Shown: positions 16,485-23,561 of the stretch, in pieces
Numbering within the stretch: the stretch's first letter is position 1
Layout: the number at the start of each line of letters is the position of its first letter
IMG/VR virus record: IMGVR_UViG_3300030117_003040
Location: 1 to 33,189 of that record
Strand: one strand, 5' to 3'
From: a virus
DNA: 33,189 nucleotides
Notes under the pieces: model-generated
Told to the model about the DNA's origin: nothing
Databases searched by the model: none
The model's input: only the letters and a program-made list of their open reading frames with translations
Translations under genes and position numbers: made by a program

Positions 16485-17899
16485 TACACCACCCAAGACG
16501 CTGAACCGTAGTTCAAATCCCCAGAAAAACCGTAATAATCCACAGAACCCGCCGCCTTCACCGCCTGAGATGCAAACGTCAATACAAAAGCATCCGCTAA
16601 GTCAGGGCTACGATGACCACGACGTTTCATTTCGTCCTTGCTCTCGGCCTTAAACTTCCCAGAAGACAAAATTTTAAAACGCAACGACGTTAACTCATTA
16701 ATTAACTCATCTTGCTCTGGCATGTGGCAATCACGCGCCTCAAACCACTCACGAGCCTTAAACCACAACTCATCACGCAATCGAGCATAACGATTGCCCA
16801 AAGAAGGACTCTCGGCAACGTTAATAGATCGCGCAGGCAATCCAAGCTCCTGCAAACGAGAGCAAACACCCGCACCAATCCCAATAGCATCCACGCAAAT
16901 CTCGCTAGGACGCTCCATAAAACTCGTCGCCTCGTATTCGGTCAAAACAGCGCCAACAGTCTCCATCAAGTCCTTCCCAGACCAATGACGAACTGGCTCT
17001 AACAAAACATTGCCCTGACGCTTGGCTAACGCGCAACGATCAGCGCCCGTAAATGCAACGTCTAAACCCCAGACAGGCGCTATCAACATAGCATCAACTT
17101 GCCGCGAAACAGCGCTGTCAACCAAATGACGCCCTATGAGAGAGTCATCGGACTCAGCGCCAAACTCACCTAATGCACGTATTTTAAACGTATTGCTGTC
17201 TTCGCCATACTGCGACTTCATTTCCTCAATGAAATCTTCGCTAACATAAGGACTATCGTAACAACTCACCGTCATGCGCTTCCAGCGATGCGAAGACTTG
17301 TGAAACGCATCGTAAAAATATCCCGTGTTGCGCGTCGGATTACCCACCATCAATATCTTCGAACCCTCAGAAGACAAAGCGCCCTGAGCAACCTCAAAGA
17401 TAATATCATCAACGCCGCTGCACTCATCAACAACAAACAACATGTTTGACTTGCCGCTTGCATCAAGATGGTGAAACCCCTGCAAAGCTTCAGGGTTTTC
17501 CTTGCGGCTCACCCTAGCATGCGCAGAGCTATCCACGCCTTTCACCGTGATTTTATCAGAGGTGATCTCAATTTGCTTCTGAAAACCCTCGGGCATATTC
17601 CGCGCCCACTTTTGGATTTCCGCCCACAAAACCTGATTTAACTGATTGGCGCTGTTGGCAGTGCAAACAACACGACAAGATCGCGTAAAAATATACCAAA
17701 GAATAACCCAGGAAAGCAGCGCGGATTTGCCAACGCCGTGAGAGGACTTTATGGCAACGCGAGGGTTGTCTCTGACATGCATTAATGCATCACGTTGCCA
17801 AGCCTGGGGGGTGACGTTCAGGACTGTCTGGACAAACAAAACAGGATCGCCGTGAAGCTTTAAGAGCGTGTCCGCGAGCGTAGATTTTTTCTTAGGCAT
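16484..17899 (-). CDS. terL: Terminase large subunit (471 aa)
   Basis: The packaging motor ATPase and nuclease. Walker A is SSHGVGKS near residue 50 and Walker B is LFVVDE near residue 160. The C-terminal RNase H-like nuclease carries acidic residues in GLDVAFTGADR, ICVDAIGIGAG and SPDLADAFVL. The start is unclear. An ATG at 17926 would add nine residues (MGGFLAHPP), but it lies inside a C7/G8 hairpin and neither ATG has a visible ribosome site; MPKKKSTLADTLLKLHGDPV at 17899 looks more natural. The gene acts with the small terminase 300 bases upstream and is followed by six tiny genes and the portal. Confidence 0.93.
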   Translation of the reverse strand: MPKKKSTLADTLLKLHGDPVLFVQTVLNVTPQAWQRDALMHVRDNPRVAIKSSHGVGKSALLSWVILWYIFTRSCRVVCTANSANQLNQVLWAEIQKWARNMPEGFQKQIEITSDKITVKGVDSSAHARVSRKENPEALQGFHHLDASGKSNMLFVVDECSGVDDIIFEVAQGALSSEGSKILMVGNPTRNTGYFYDAFHKSSHRWKRMTVSCYDSPYVSEDFIEEMKSQYGEDSNTFKIRALGEFGAESDDSLIGRHLVDSAVSRQVDAMLIAPVWGLDVAFTGADRCALAKRQGNVLLEPVRHWSGKDLMETVGAVLTEYEATSFMERPSEICVDAIGIGAGVCSRLQELGLPARSINVAESPSLGNRYARLRDELWFKAREWFEARDCHMPEQDELINELTSLRFKILSSGKFKAESKDEMKRRGHRSPDLADAFVLTFASQAVKAAGSVDYYGFSGDLNYGSASWVV

Positions 17900-17910
17900 G
17901 GGTGGGTGTG

Positions 17911-17938
17911 CTAAAAACCCCCCCACATGGGGGGGGTT
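17911..17938 (-). terminator. C/G-tract hairpin with T run (terminator-like)
   Basis: On the minus strand AACCCCCCC pairs with GGGGGGGTT around a short loop that contains CATGT, followed by a T run. It has the form of an intrinsic terminator between small and large terminase. Because it overlaps the first possible terL start, it could equally act as a translation control hairpin. Confidence 0.55.
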
Positions 17939-18194
17939 GGGAGGAAAGGTAAACGTAATGAACAGGCCGCAGAGGCAAAGGATAGAACTTGATGTCGCCC
18001 TTTGACACTCTCCATTCTGGGCTACAAGAAATTCTTGAAGACACGGCCTATTGTATAACAGGTATAATAGTCATGTGGCTGTACGTCAAGACGAATATTT
18101 ATAGGTGGGGGGTGTGTGGGGGTATATACATATATTGCTGCACCCCACGATCAAATGACGGGGGGGGTGTTGTCCATTTTCTAGGGTTTTTCTG
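17927..18194. other. Terminase spacer with G tracts and a minor plus-strand ORF
   Basis: Noncoding spacer between small and large terminase. The plus strand has several runs of G (17929-17937, and about 18104-18120 and 18160-18168), separated by AT-rich sequence. A 15-codon plus-strand frame at 17958-18005 (MNRPQRQRIELDVAL) carries the same ribosome-site sequence AGGAAAGGTAAAC as two plus-strand genes downstream. At 18058-18070 the minus strand reads TTATACCT, a match to the recurring control motif. Such a spacer is the usual neighbourhood of a packaging (pac/cos) site, but nothing here proves it. Confidence 0.5.
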
Positions 18195-18584
18195 CTATTT
18201 TTTGCGCTTTTTTTGTTTTGTGTCGGTTTTTGTGACGGTCTGCTCAGGTGTTTCTGGTGTAATATCAATAAGTTGACCCTGTTTTCCTGCCGATGGTAAA
18301 TCGGCTTCCGCTATTTTTATAGCAATCTGCCCAAGAGCTTGGGCAAATTCGGAGCCACCTTCGCCAAGGTTAACCTCCTGCGGTACAAACTTACTGAGCT
18401 TAGACAGCGTTCCAGCTGCATCTTGTTGAATTTGCTCAGCTAATAGCATGTCAAGCGGGTGTCCGTTCTTCTTACATATGCTTAAAGCGCTATAGATTTC
18501 CTTACGCAACCGCTGCGTGATATGCGCGGCTCCACCTGTGCCAACTGGCCGTCCTGCTCTTTTCTTTGGCTTTAATTCATTCAT
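18195..18584 (-). CDS. terS: Probable terminase small subunit (129 aa)
   Basis: A 129-residue protein MNELKPKKRAGRPVGTGGAA, then a helix-turn-helix-like stretch HITQRLRKEIYSALSICKKN, an acidic middle and a Lys-rich end (KTDTKQKKRKK). Basic N-terminus with GRPxGxG, size, acidic/basic segments and position directly upstream of the large terminase fit the DNA-recognition subunit. The ATG at 18584 is chosen; extending to 18650 would add a hydrophobic leader that is not expected. A weak AGGG site lies upstream. Confidence 0.7.
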   Translation of the reverse strand: MNELKPKKRAGRPVGTGGAAHITQRLRKEIYSALSICKKNGHPLDMLLAEQIQQDAAGTLSKLSKFVPQEVNLGEGGSEFAQALGQIAIKIAEADLPSAGKQGQLIDITPETPEQTVTKTDTKQKKRKK

Positions 18585-18728
18585 GTATTTGTTATCCCTA
18601 AAAATCGAATTGATTGCCCAATAAATAAGAATAATCACAAAAAAAAGCAACTTTTACCTGTTTTACCTCTTGCATCTTATGCAGATATGAATATTATACC
18701 TATATAAGAGTAAAGAGAGGTAAACGAA
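18585..18728. promoter_or_regulatory. Divergent control region between terS and plus-strand genes
   Basis: The plus strand has a promoter candidate with -35 TTGCAT (18670-18675), 16-base spacing and -10 TATTAT (18692-18697), which would start transcription about 25 bases before the ATG at 18729. Next to it lie TTTTACCTG (18652-18660), TTTTACCTC (18661-18669) and TTATACCT (18694-18701), and the inverted repeat TGCAT-CTT-ATGCA (18671-18683) that overlaps the -35 box. The motif TATGAATATTATACCT recurs with one mismatch at 25977-25992. On the minus strand TATAAT occurs, but I see no clear -35 for terS. Confidence 0.6.
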
Positions 18729-18959
18729 ATGGACTTCACATCAGAACTTTATGGAGCTGACTATTACAACGGTTGGTTGGTTATTACAGACAAGACCACC
18801 AAAAAGAATGAATGCGTTCAATTAACAAACAACAATGGGCGCAACATCACACTTGCTCAATTTAAAAGCGGCATCAAATCACATGGTTTAGACAAGACCT
18901 GTGCAACTTTTGTGAAGCTTGCAGCAACTTACAAGCCAACATCAACACCTTGTTATTGA
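18729..18959 (+). CDS. Small protein of unknown function (76 aa)
   Basis: A 76-residue protein MDFTSELYGADYYNGWLVIT with a beta pattern and the ending TSTPCY. It has a strong AGAGAGGTAAAC site and a promoter candidate just upstream. It is the first of six plus-strand genes between the terminase and the early operon. No family recognised. Confidence 0.7.
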   Translation: MDFTSELYGADYYNGWLVITDKTTKKNECVQLTNNNGRNITLAQFKSGIKSHGLDKTCATFVKLAATYKPTSTPCY

Positions 18960-18970
18960 CCCATCGCCTA

Positions 18971-19008
18971 GCAGCGTTGCGGCGCTGCCTTGCCATGCGT
19001 CAAGCATG
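18971..19008. other. Two hairpins between plus-strand genes
   Basis: GCAGCG-TTGCGG-CGCTGC (18971-18988) and CATGC-GTCAA-GCATG (18994-19008) are perfect-stem hairpins in the 77-base gap. No T run follows, so they are not standard terminators. They may affect message processing. Confidence 0.55.
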
Positions 19009-19036
19009 AACAGCTAATCAAGGAAAGGTAAACAAA

Positions 19037-19351
19037 ATGCACATGTACACAGAAGCAAAATCAATTGCCACGGAAGCTTTAGAGCAATCAGAGGGATGCT
19101 TCGAGACTGCCCAAGATTACTTGCACCAAATCTGCGATGGTCACGAAGTTTCTATATATTACCACAAAGCCATTCAGTTTTGTGCTGAGCAGAACACAAG
19201 TGACGGTGAGCAATGGCTAGACGATTGCGGCGGCATTGCACAAGAGGGCGATAGCTTCGGAACTATCGCTTGCCGCATAGCCTTCGCAACACTGCTTGTC
19301 AGATCACAAGAAGCGCTTTGGGAAATGCAAGAAGAACTTGAAGTCGCATGA
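19037..19351 (+). CDS. Acidic protein of unknown function (104 aa)
   Basis: A 104-residue acidic helical protein (MHMYTEAKSIATEALEQSEG ... CFETAQDYLHQICDGHEVSIYYHK) with many Cys and Tyr. It follows the ribosome-site sequence AAGGAAAGGTAAAC and ends in ATGA with the next gene. No family recognised. It could belong to the small host-interaction proteins that phages encode in such clusters. Confidence 0.7.
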   Translation: MHMYTEAKSIATEALEQSEGCFETAQDYLHQICDGHEVSIYYHKAIQFCAEQNTSDGEQWLDDCGGIAQEGDSFGTIACRIAFATLLVRSQEALWEMQEELEVA

Positions 19352-19467
19352 CAACCCTCAACCTAATCAAACAAGCTTTGCGGCATGTCTCGGTTTGGGA
19401 TGTCTTGGGATGTGTCGCATTGTTTGCAGCGCTTTTTGTGGCGCTATCAATCGGAGCAATCCCATGA
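19348..19467 (+). CDS. Small membrane protein (39 aa)
   Basis: A 39-residue protein with a transmembrane segment (WDVLGCVALFAALFVALSIG). Both ends overlap neighbours by ATGA: its start overlaps the stop of the 104-residue gene and its stop overlaps the start of the 47-residue gene. That linkage and the hydrophobic helix support a real gene. Function unknown. Confidence 0.65.
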   Translation: MTTLNLIKQALRHVSVWDVLGCVALFAALFVALSIGAIP

Positions 19468-19607
19468 CCAACCAAGCGCAAATCTATGAACAAGTTAACG
19501 CTAGGTTGCAACGTGAAAAAGAAGAGCTTGAGCAAAAGCTTGAGCGCGCAATGTTTCGCCTAGCAATTTTAGAGGCTGAGAAAACAATTGAAAGAAAGGA
19601 AAGATAA
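19464..19607 (+). CDS. Short coiled-coil protein (47 aa)
   Basis: A 47-residue protein MTNQAQIYEQVNARLQREKE ... LEQKLERAMFRLAILEAE that should form one long amphipathic coiled coil. Start overlaps the upstream stop (ATGA). Function unknown; an adapter or partner of its membrane-protein neighbour is possible. Confidence 0.7.
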   Translation: MTNQAQIYEQVNARLQREKEELEQKLERAMFRLAILEAEKTIERKER

Positions 19608-19608
19608 C

Positions 19609-19812
19609 ATGAAAAAGAAACCATTCTTAAAAGCTAAGCCCCGCGAACTAAAAAAAATCAGCGAAAAGGCTGTTGTTGTAAAATCATATAATGGGGAAGA
19701 AGATATTTTACCTATAAGTCAAATTAGGGAAGGGCTGGACTGCATCTATATTCCAACCTGGCTTGCGGAAAAAAAGAAGGTTCAATGTGCAAACAAGACC
19801 TATTGGCTGTGA
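19609..19812 (+). CDS. Small basic protein (67 aa)
   Basis: A 67-residue protein MKKKPFLKAKPRELKKISEK followed by AVVVKSYNGEEDILPISQIR and a strand-rich end with CIYIPTWLAEKKKVQC. The ATG at 19609 is chosen because a GAAAGGAAAGATAAC site precedes it; an upstream start lies inside the coiled-coil gene. No family recognised. Confidence 0.7.
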   Translation: MKKKPFLKAKPRELKKISEKAVVVKSYNGEEDILPISQIREGLDCIYIPTWLAEKKKVQCANKTYWL

Positions 19813-19824
19813 GGGGAGAGTATT

Positions 19825-20394
19825 ATGACTGAACATGATGTACGGGAATGGTTCGGAAACCGTGGGTATCCATTAAATGAAAAAGTAAAGCTTACGTTTT
19901 CGGTTGTTAAAAAATGCGGACAGAATTGGCTTTTTTTAAAGGACGATTGCCACGATTTTGAGGGTTACGATTGGGTAGAGTCTTACTATTTAGATACAAA
20001 TTGTTGCGAACCTTATGACGGTTGGAAAGCAAAAGGCTTTTCTTGGAAAACAGAAGACCTTGAGGCACTAATTGACACAATGGAAGGTAGAATAAAAATC
20101 GGTGAAGCCTGTGATTACATTGACCTCAACACTACAGAAAATAATCTTTATCAAGGCTGTGGCTGGGCGATTGCTCACACTCAGGGTGACGTTATTACAA
20201 AACTTATTTACGTCAATCAATTTGAACTGGGCAGTGAAGAAGAAGAAGCAAAAGCGGAAATAAATGACGCTTTAGAAAGCGGCAATTGTTGGTTCGGCAT
20301 GTGCAGTTGTCATCAATTCTGCGAACCACGAAAAATAACTGAAAATGATCCAAAATTACTCGCCAGAATAATGCGGCTATCAATGGAAGATTAA
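19825..20394 (+). CDS. Cys-rich acidic protein (189 aa)
   Basis: A 189-residue protein rich in Cys, Trp, Tyr and acidic residues (DDCHDFEGYDWVESYYLDTN, NLYQGCGWAIAHTQGDV, SGNCWFGMCSCHQFCEP). The Cys cluster near residues 155-167 (C-x4-C-x-C-x3-C) could bind metal. It starts behind a GAGGGGAGAG site 12 bases after the preceding gene and is the last of the plus-strand group. No family recognised. Confidence 0.7.
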   Translation: MTEHDVREWFGNRGYPLNEKVKLTFSVVKKCGQNWLFLKDDCHDFEGYDWVESYYLDTNCCEPYDGWKAKGFSWKTEDLEALIDTMEGRIKIGEACDYIDLNTTENNLYQGCGWAIAHTQGDVITKLIYVNQFELGSEEEEAKAEINDALESGNCWFGMCSCHQFCEPRKITENDPKLLARIMRLSMED

Positions 20395-20503
20395 TAAACT
20401 AACAATTGAGTTTCAAGAAGCAGAAGCAGAGCTAAACACCTTTGTACATGGAGCACAGTGATGGACACAGACAAGAAAAGGCCAAGAAAACCACAGAGTC
20501 CGC
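20395..20503. other. Convergent intergenic region
   Basis: Separates the plus-strand group from the early minus-strand operon. Possible short plus-strand peptides here (for example MDTDKKRPRKPQSPPNP at 20461) lack a ribosome site. No classic terminator is seen for the plus strand. Confidence 0.5.
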
Positions 20504-21019
20504 CTAACCCCTAGCCATTCCAAAATGATCCCCAAGGGCATCCAAGCAAAGTCTAAGCACGACAACGCCTCCCTTGGGGTCATGCCCCTGCTCTTCAGCC
20601 CACGATTTCGCGCTGCTGCCCTCTATAACGACCCATTGAGCAACCTTTGCTAAATCTTGGCCTATGTCTCTAAGCGCTGCGAGGTACGCTGAGAAAGCCT
20701 CTCCGGCCCCCTCAGAACCTTTGCCACCCCCATCTACCCTTACAGCCGTATAATCCACGCTTACGCGCATAGAACGCCCAGCAGCGTACCACAACCGATA
20801 TAGCTGTTGGCCTGCTTCGAATTGCCTTCGCGTGATCTGACCGCGTGTGTAGTGCCTATCGAGCGGCGTTTGATTAGTCACGCGCAATCTTTTTGCACCG
20901 CCTAACTTTTTGTTTACGCGCTCAATGCGAATACCGTCAGGCCCTGCGTGAAATATTCGCTCCTCTGTGCCAAAGTCTGATGCGTCCTCGCGCTCGTTAA
21001 GACTTTTTTTCTTTTTCAT
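20504..21019 (-). CDS. DUF6456-like protein, end of early operon (171 aa)
   Basis: A 171-residue protein. RVTNQTPLDRHYTRGQITRR and QFEAGQQLYRLWYAAGRSM resemble a helical domain (DUF6456 type) seen in alphaproteobacterial phage and prophage proteins that lie near replication genes. The C-terminal half has AQWVVIEGSSAKSWAEEQGH and LCLDALGDHFGMARG. The ATG at 21019 is chosen; the longer frame would start inside the next gene. It overlaps the upstream gene by 23 bases. Confidence 0.65.
   Translation of the reverse strand: MKKKKSLNEREDASDFGTEERIFHAGPDGIRIERVNKKLGGAKRLRVTNQTPLDRHYTRGQITRRQFEAGQQLYRLWYAAGRSMRVSVDYTAVRVDGGGKGSEGAGEAFSAYLAALRDIGQDLAKVAQWVVIEGSSAKSWAEEQGHDPKGGVVVLRLCLDALGDHFGMARG
20525..20583. 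other. Long inverted repeat at the end of the early operon
   Basis: ATGATCCCCAAGGG (20525-20538) and CCCTTGGGGTCAT (20571-20583) can pair over 13 bases around a 32-base loop. It lies at the 3' end of the 171-residue gene and could stabilise the operon message or end transcription. Confidence 0.6.
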
Positions 21020-21284
21020 AAAGCGCCCCTGCGATACTAAGGTATCCAATTGCATCTAGTATGCTGTCCTGTGTTCCCGTGCCTTTTTGTTGCATACGCG
21101 CAAGCTTGAGTGCCACCATAAGCAAAGCAGCCTCATATGGTGTAATATCGTCCTTTAACTTGTTTGCTAGGATAAATGAGAAGAGCGACCCCATCTCGTC
21201 AAAAAGCTTATTAAAATCACCGTGTTCCTTGCCGCGTTCCTCAAGAATGTCTACTGCTCGCGCTGCATAATTATTTGCTTTCAT
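20997..21284 (-). CDS. DUF6378-like protein (95 aa)
   Basis: A 95-residue helical protein MKANNYAARAVDILEERGKE with HGDFNKLFDEMGSLFSFI and ITPYEAALLMVALKLAR ... DSILDAIGYLSIAGAL. This is the pattern of a phage family (DUF6378) with all-alpha folds that resembles MazG-like NTP pyrophosphohydrolases, but the metal site is not clear. The ATG at 21284 is chosen because a GAGG site lies upstream. It overlaps both neighbours. Confidence 0.7.
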   Translation of the reverse strand: MKANNYAARAVDILEERGKEHGDFNKLFDEMGSLFSFILANKLKDDITPYEAALLMVALKLARMQQKGTGTQDSILDAIGYLSIAGALYEKEKKS

Positions 21285-21603
21285 CAACCGCCTCGTAAAT
21301 CCATTTAGTTGCGCCCTCTTCAAATCTGCCAGTCATTCCCATTTTTTGGACTTTGCCATGACTAACCAACGTGCTTAACGCACTAGCTACCTCCAGAACA
21401 GTTACGTAGTCCTCGCATCGATTTGCGATTTGCTCAGCCGTTGCACAGCCAAGCTTTTTCAAATGCCTAAGAACCATTAACGCTCTCGCGGGCAACTTTG
21501 GCTTGACGCTTGGAACATCACATGGCAGCGGCCCACGCTTCCCATCACGCCATTGCTGGCGCTCCCATTCGATCCAGGATTTCTCCATGTCATGCTCGCC
21601 CAT
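21271..21603 (-). CDS. Winged-helix protein (110 aa)
   Basis: A 110-residue protein. The C-terminal 75 residues resemble a winged helix-turn-helix (ARALMVLRHLKKLGCATAEQ, IANRCEDYVTVLEVASALST, LVSHGKVQKMGMTGRFEEGATKW). The N-terminus MGEHDMEKSWIEWERQQWRD is Trp- and charge-rich. The ATG at 21603 is chosen because GGGAG lies eight bases upstream. It overlaps the 79-residue gene by 14 bases. Possible regulator of the early operon; target unknown. Confidence 0.65.
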   Translation of the reverse strand: MGEHDMEKSWIEWERQQWRDGKRGPLPCDVPSVKPKLPARALMVLRHLKKLGCATAEQIANRCEDYVTVLEVASALSTLVSHGKVQKMGMTGRFEEGATKWIYEAVDESK

Positions 21604-21829
21604 TCTCAAGCTCCCATTTACGTTTAAGAATTTGCTCGCGTTGCCACGGCAACCAACGCGGAAGTTCAGGGGCATTCAACACGCGCCTGCGATTAGCCAA
21701 ACCCTCAAGCTCCTCTAAATCTGTGTAAGATTTCAACGCCTCGATGAACTCGCGCTCATTCAATTGTGTATAGTCCAAAGAAAAACGGGGATTTTTGACA
21801 AATTGCTGAGAATTAACCAAATCTAGCAT
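21590..21829 (-). CDS. Small protein next to the iteron array (79 aa)
   Basis: A 79-residue protein MLDLVNSQQFVKNPRFSLDY with helix-rich LNEREFIEALKSYTDLEELE and a basic end. It is the first gene after the iteron array on the minus strand. No family recognised. Given its place, it may take part in replication. Confidence 0.65.
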   Translation of the reverse strand: MLDLVNSQQFVKNPRFSLDYTQLNEREFIEALKSYTDLEELEGLANRRRVLNAPELPRWLPWQREQILKRKWELENGRA

Positions 21830-21855
21830 AAAACACCCAAAATCCTCTTATGCTC

Positions 21856-21931
21856 AGGGGGTGTTATACTTGTTATAATTATTATATATGTTATGCCTGT
21901 TATATTCCAATTATAACAGTTATAACACCCT
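21856..21931. repeat. Nine-base iteron array, candidate replication origin
   Basis: Five direct units in exact nine-base steps: TGTTATACT (21862), TGTTATAAT (21871), TATTATATA (21880), TGTTATGCC (21889) and TGTTATATT (21898). Two inverted units follow: ATTATAACA (21910) and GTTATAACA (21919). The whole is flanked by inverted AGGGGGTGTTATA and TATAACACCCT and is very AT-rich. It lies 7 bases after the stop of the RepA-type helicase gene. Iteron arrays beside rep genes are the classic origin layout in plasmids and some phages. It could instead bind a transcription regulator. Confidence 0.75.
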
Positions 21932-21937
21932 ATGCTC

Positions 21938-22951
21938 TTAGTCATTTTCATTCATGGCTGCATAGCCTCCCCTGCCCAATTCAACGACCAATTCCTTGTC
22001 AATTAGCTTCGTAAGCGTTTTGCTGACATACGCCTGACTTACGTCTAGGTCATGTATCAGCCCTTTTTGTGTTATTCTTGGCTTTCTTTTGATCAAGTCG
22101 AGCATCTCAGCTTGCCTTGGCCCAAGCGTAGCAAGCTCTGGATCGTGGCTGAAATCGAAGCCATCTCCGTTCCATTTTAGATAGAACTCGTTTTGCTCTA
22201 CGTCCTTACCCGTCACATGGAGCTTGCAGTCTTTTTTACCGACTTCTTTGGTCATCACCATGATTGTTTCCACGGTTCCTGCGATTGCCTGACTTCCAAG
22301 CAGGTTTTCAAAGGGTGACACTGCCGCATCTGTGACTTTGCGCGTGTGATGCACTAGCAGTATTGCAATGTTATTCTGGTGCGCCACGCGCCGTAGCTCA
22401 GAGTATTCTAGTTCTGTCACCTGATACTCTGAGCGTCCTTTTTTGGGTGCATCTGGGTTTAAAATGTTCGCTACCGTATCAACGATTATCAGATGTGGCG
22501 CATGCTGATCAGCAATTTCCTGCAACATGCGCAAGCCTTCCTTGCCGCGTGGTATAGCGTTGTCTTGGCTCATGCCTGCGATTGTCTGCAGGTTTCGCAG
22601 GTTTGTTAGCTGCGATTGTTTAAGCCTTTTTTGCAGTCTTGCTTCGTTATCCTCTGCAGACAAATAGAACACCTCTTTGCCTTCTCCGCAAAGCTCCTTG
22701 ATTATCCGCATGCACTCCCAGGATTTGCCCACTTTCGGGCCACCGCCGAGCATTGCTAACCCGCAAGCAGGCAGTAGGTCATCTATAAGAAAATCTACGG
22801 GCGCAATATCCTTTTTGATCAAATGGTCTGCGCGAATGACGTTGAGTCTTGCTAGCACACTATCAGCCGCACCAGCCGCGCTATGATCATCGTAGCTTCC
22901 TTGCATTTTTGCGTCCAGAGCGGCCCATCTGTTTGTCAATTTATTCACCAC
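21938..22951 (-). CDS. RepA-like replicative helicase/ATPase (337 aa)
   Basis: A 337-residue AAA_25/RecA-fold ATPase. Walker A is GGGPKVGKSW near residue 55, followed by YLSAEDNEARLQKRL. Walker B is LIIVDTV near residue 160 and a histidine motif ILLVHHTRKVTD follows. This is the pattern of the RSF1010 RepA hexameric helicase family. The C-terminal 55 residues form a winged helix (KPRITQKGLIHDLDVSQAYVSKTL), which could recognise the iteron array just downstream. The GTG at 22951 overlaps the previous gene by seven bases. With no polymerase gene in the window, it probably opens the origin for host replication. Confidence 0.82.
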   Translation of the reverse strand: MVNKLTNRWAALDAKMQGSYDDHSAAGAADSVLARLNVIRADHLIKKDIAPVDFLIDDLLPACGLAMLGGGPKVGKSWECMRIIKELCGEGKEVFYLSAEDNEARLQKRLKQSQLTNLRNLQTIAGMSQDNAIPRGKEGLRMLQEIADQHAPHLIIVDTVANILNPDAPKKGRSEYQVTELEYSELRRVAHQNNIAILLVHHTRKVTDAAVSPFENLLGSQAIAGTVETIMVMTKEVGKKDCKLHVTGKDVEQNEFYLKWNGDGFDFSHDPELATLGPRQAEMLDLIKRKPRITQKGLIHDLDVSQAYVSKTLTKLIDKELVVELGRGGYAAMNEND

Positions 22952-23349
22952 TCACCCTTTAAGTGCGCTTGCAACTCTTGCTGGCTTTTCTTTGGTAATG
23001 CCCTGTAAGCTGCCATAAGGTACGCTTCGTGTTCCTGCTGATTTGCGATTGACGCCCACCATTGCGCATCGTCATGCACCTCGCCAAACGTTGGCATTGG
23101 CACCCCAGCACCCTCGTCAAGCTCAAACGCCACTTCTAGCACCTTTTGACGATCTTCCAGGTTCATTGATCGCAGCGCGGCCAACGCGATACACGCCCTT
23201 TCGCGCTCGCTGAGCCTCCCTGCAATAATCTGCTTCCACGCCATCCAGCCATCGCTTTCCATTAGCCCCAGCGCATATAAAAGCGCCCTGCAAGCCGCCT
23301 TGTGGCCCTCTGGCGCTTCTTTATAGATATGCGGCGATACCTTGCTCAT
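22945..23349 (-). CDS. Unknown early protein (134 aa)
   Basis: A 134-residue helical protein (HKAACRALLYALGLMESDGW ... MAWKQIIAGRLSERERACIA, EVHDDAQWWASIANQQEHE). I recall related proteins beside RepA-type helicases in alphaproteobacterial prophages but no function. It overlaps the following helicase gene by seven bases and the previous gene by four (ATGA). Confidence 0.65.
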   Translation of the reverse strand: MSKVSPHIYKEAPEGHKAACRALLYALGLMESDGWMAWKQIIAGRLSERERACIALAALRSMNLEDRQKVLEVAFELDEGAGVPMPTFGEVHDDAQWWASIANQQEHEAYLMAAYRALPKKSQQELQAHLKGEW

Positions 23350-23558
23350 TTGTCTGCCTCTGGCCTCATGCGCGGCCTTACGATGACCTGATCAGTTTCG
23401 CGGCAGTATGCATTGGCTTCTGGGTGTTCTATTCGAACACTTTCAAGCAACTCTGATCGAAGCAGCGCATCGCAATGCTCCATACCGCGCACGACAAATT
23501 TTGACTGTAAGCGCTCGCCTTCAATGACGTAACTGATTATCAGAACGACCCAGAACAT
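23346..23558 (-). CDS. Small early membrane-anchored protein (70 aa)
   Basis: A 70-residue protein. The first 14 residues are hydrophobic (MFWVVLIISYVIEG) and the rest is charged, with LLRSELLESVRIEH near the middle. Starts four bases after the SSB stop. No family recognised. Confidence 0.6.
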   Translation of the reverse strand: MFWVVLIISYVIEGERLQSKFVVRGMEHCDALLRSELLESVRIEHPEANAYCRETDQVIVRPRMRPEADK

Positions 23559-23561
23559 TTT

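Noticed and set aside
18195-18650. Longer terS start with hydrophobic leader (MLFFVIILIYWAINSIF)
   Set aside because: A membrane leader does not fit a DNA-binding subunit; the ATG at 18584 has a weak but plausible ribosome site.
20461-20514. 17-codon plus-strand ORF MDTDKKRPRKPQSPPNP
   Set aside because: No ribosome site and overlap with the end of a convergent gene; too weak to call.
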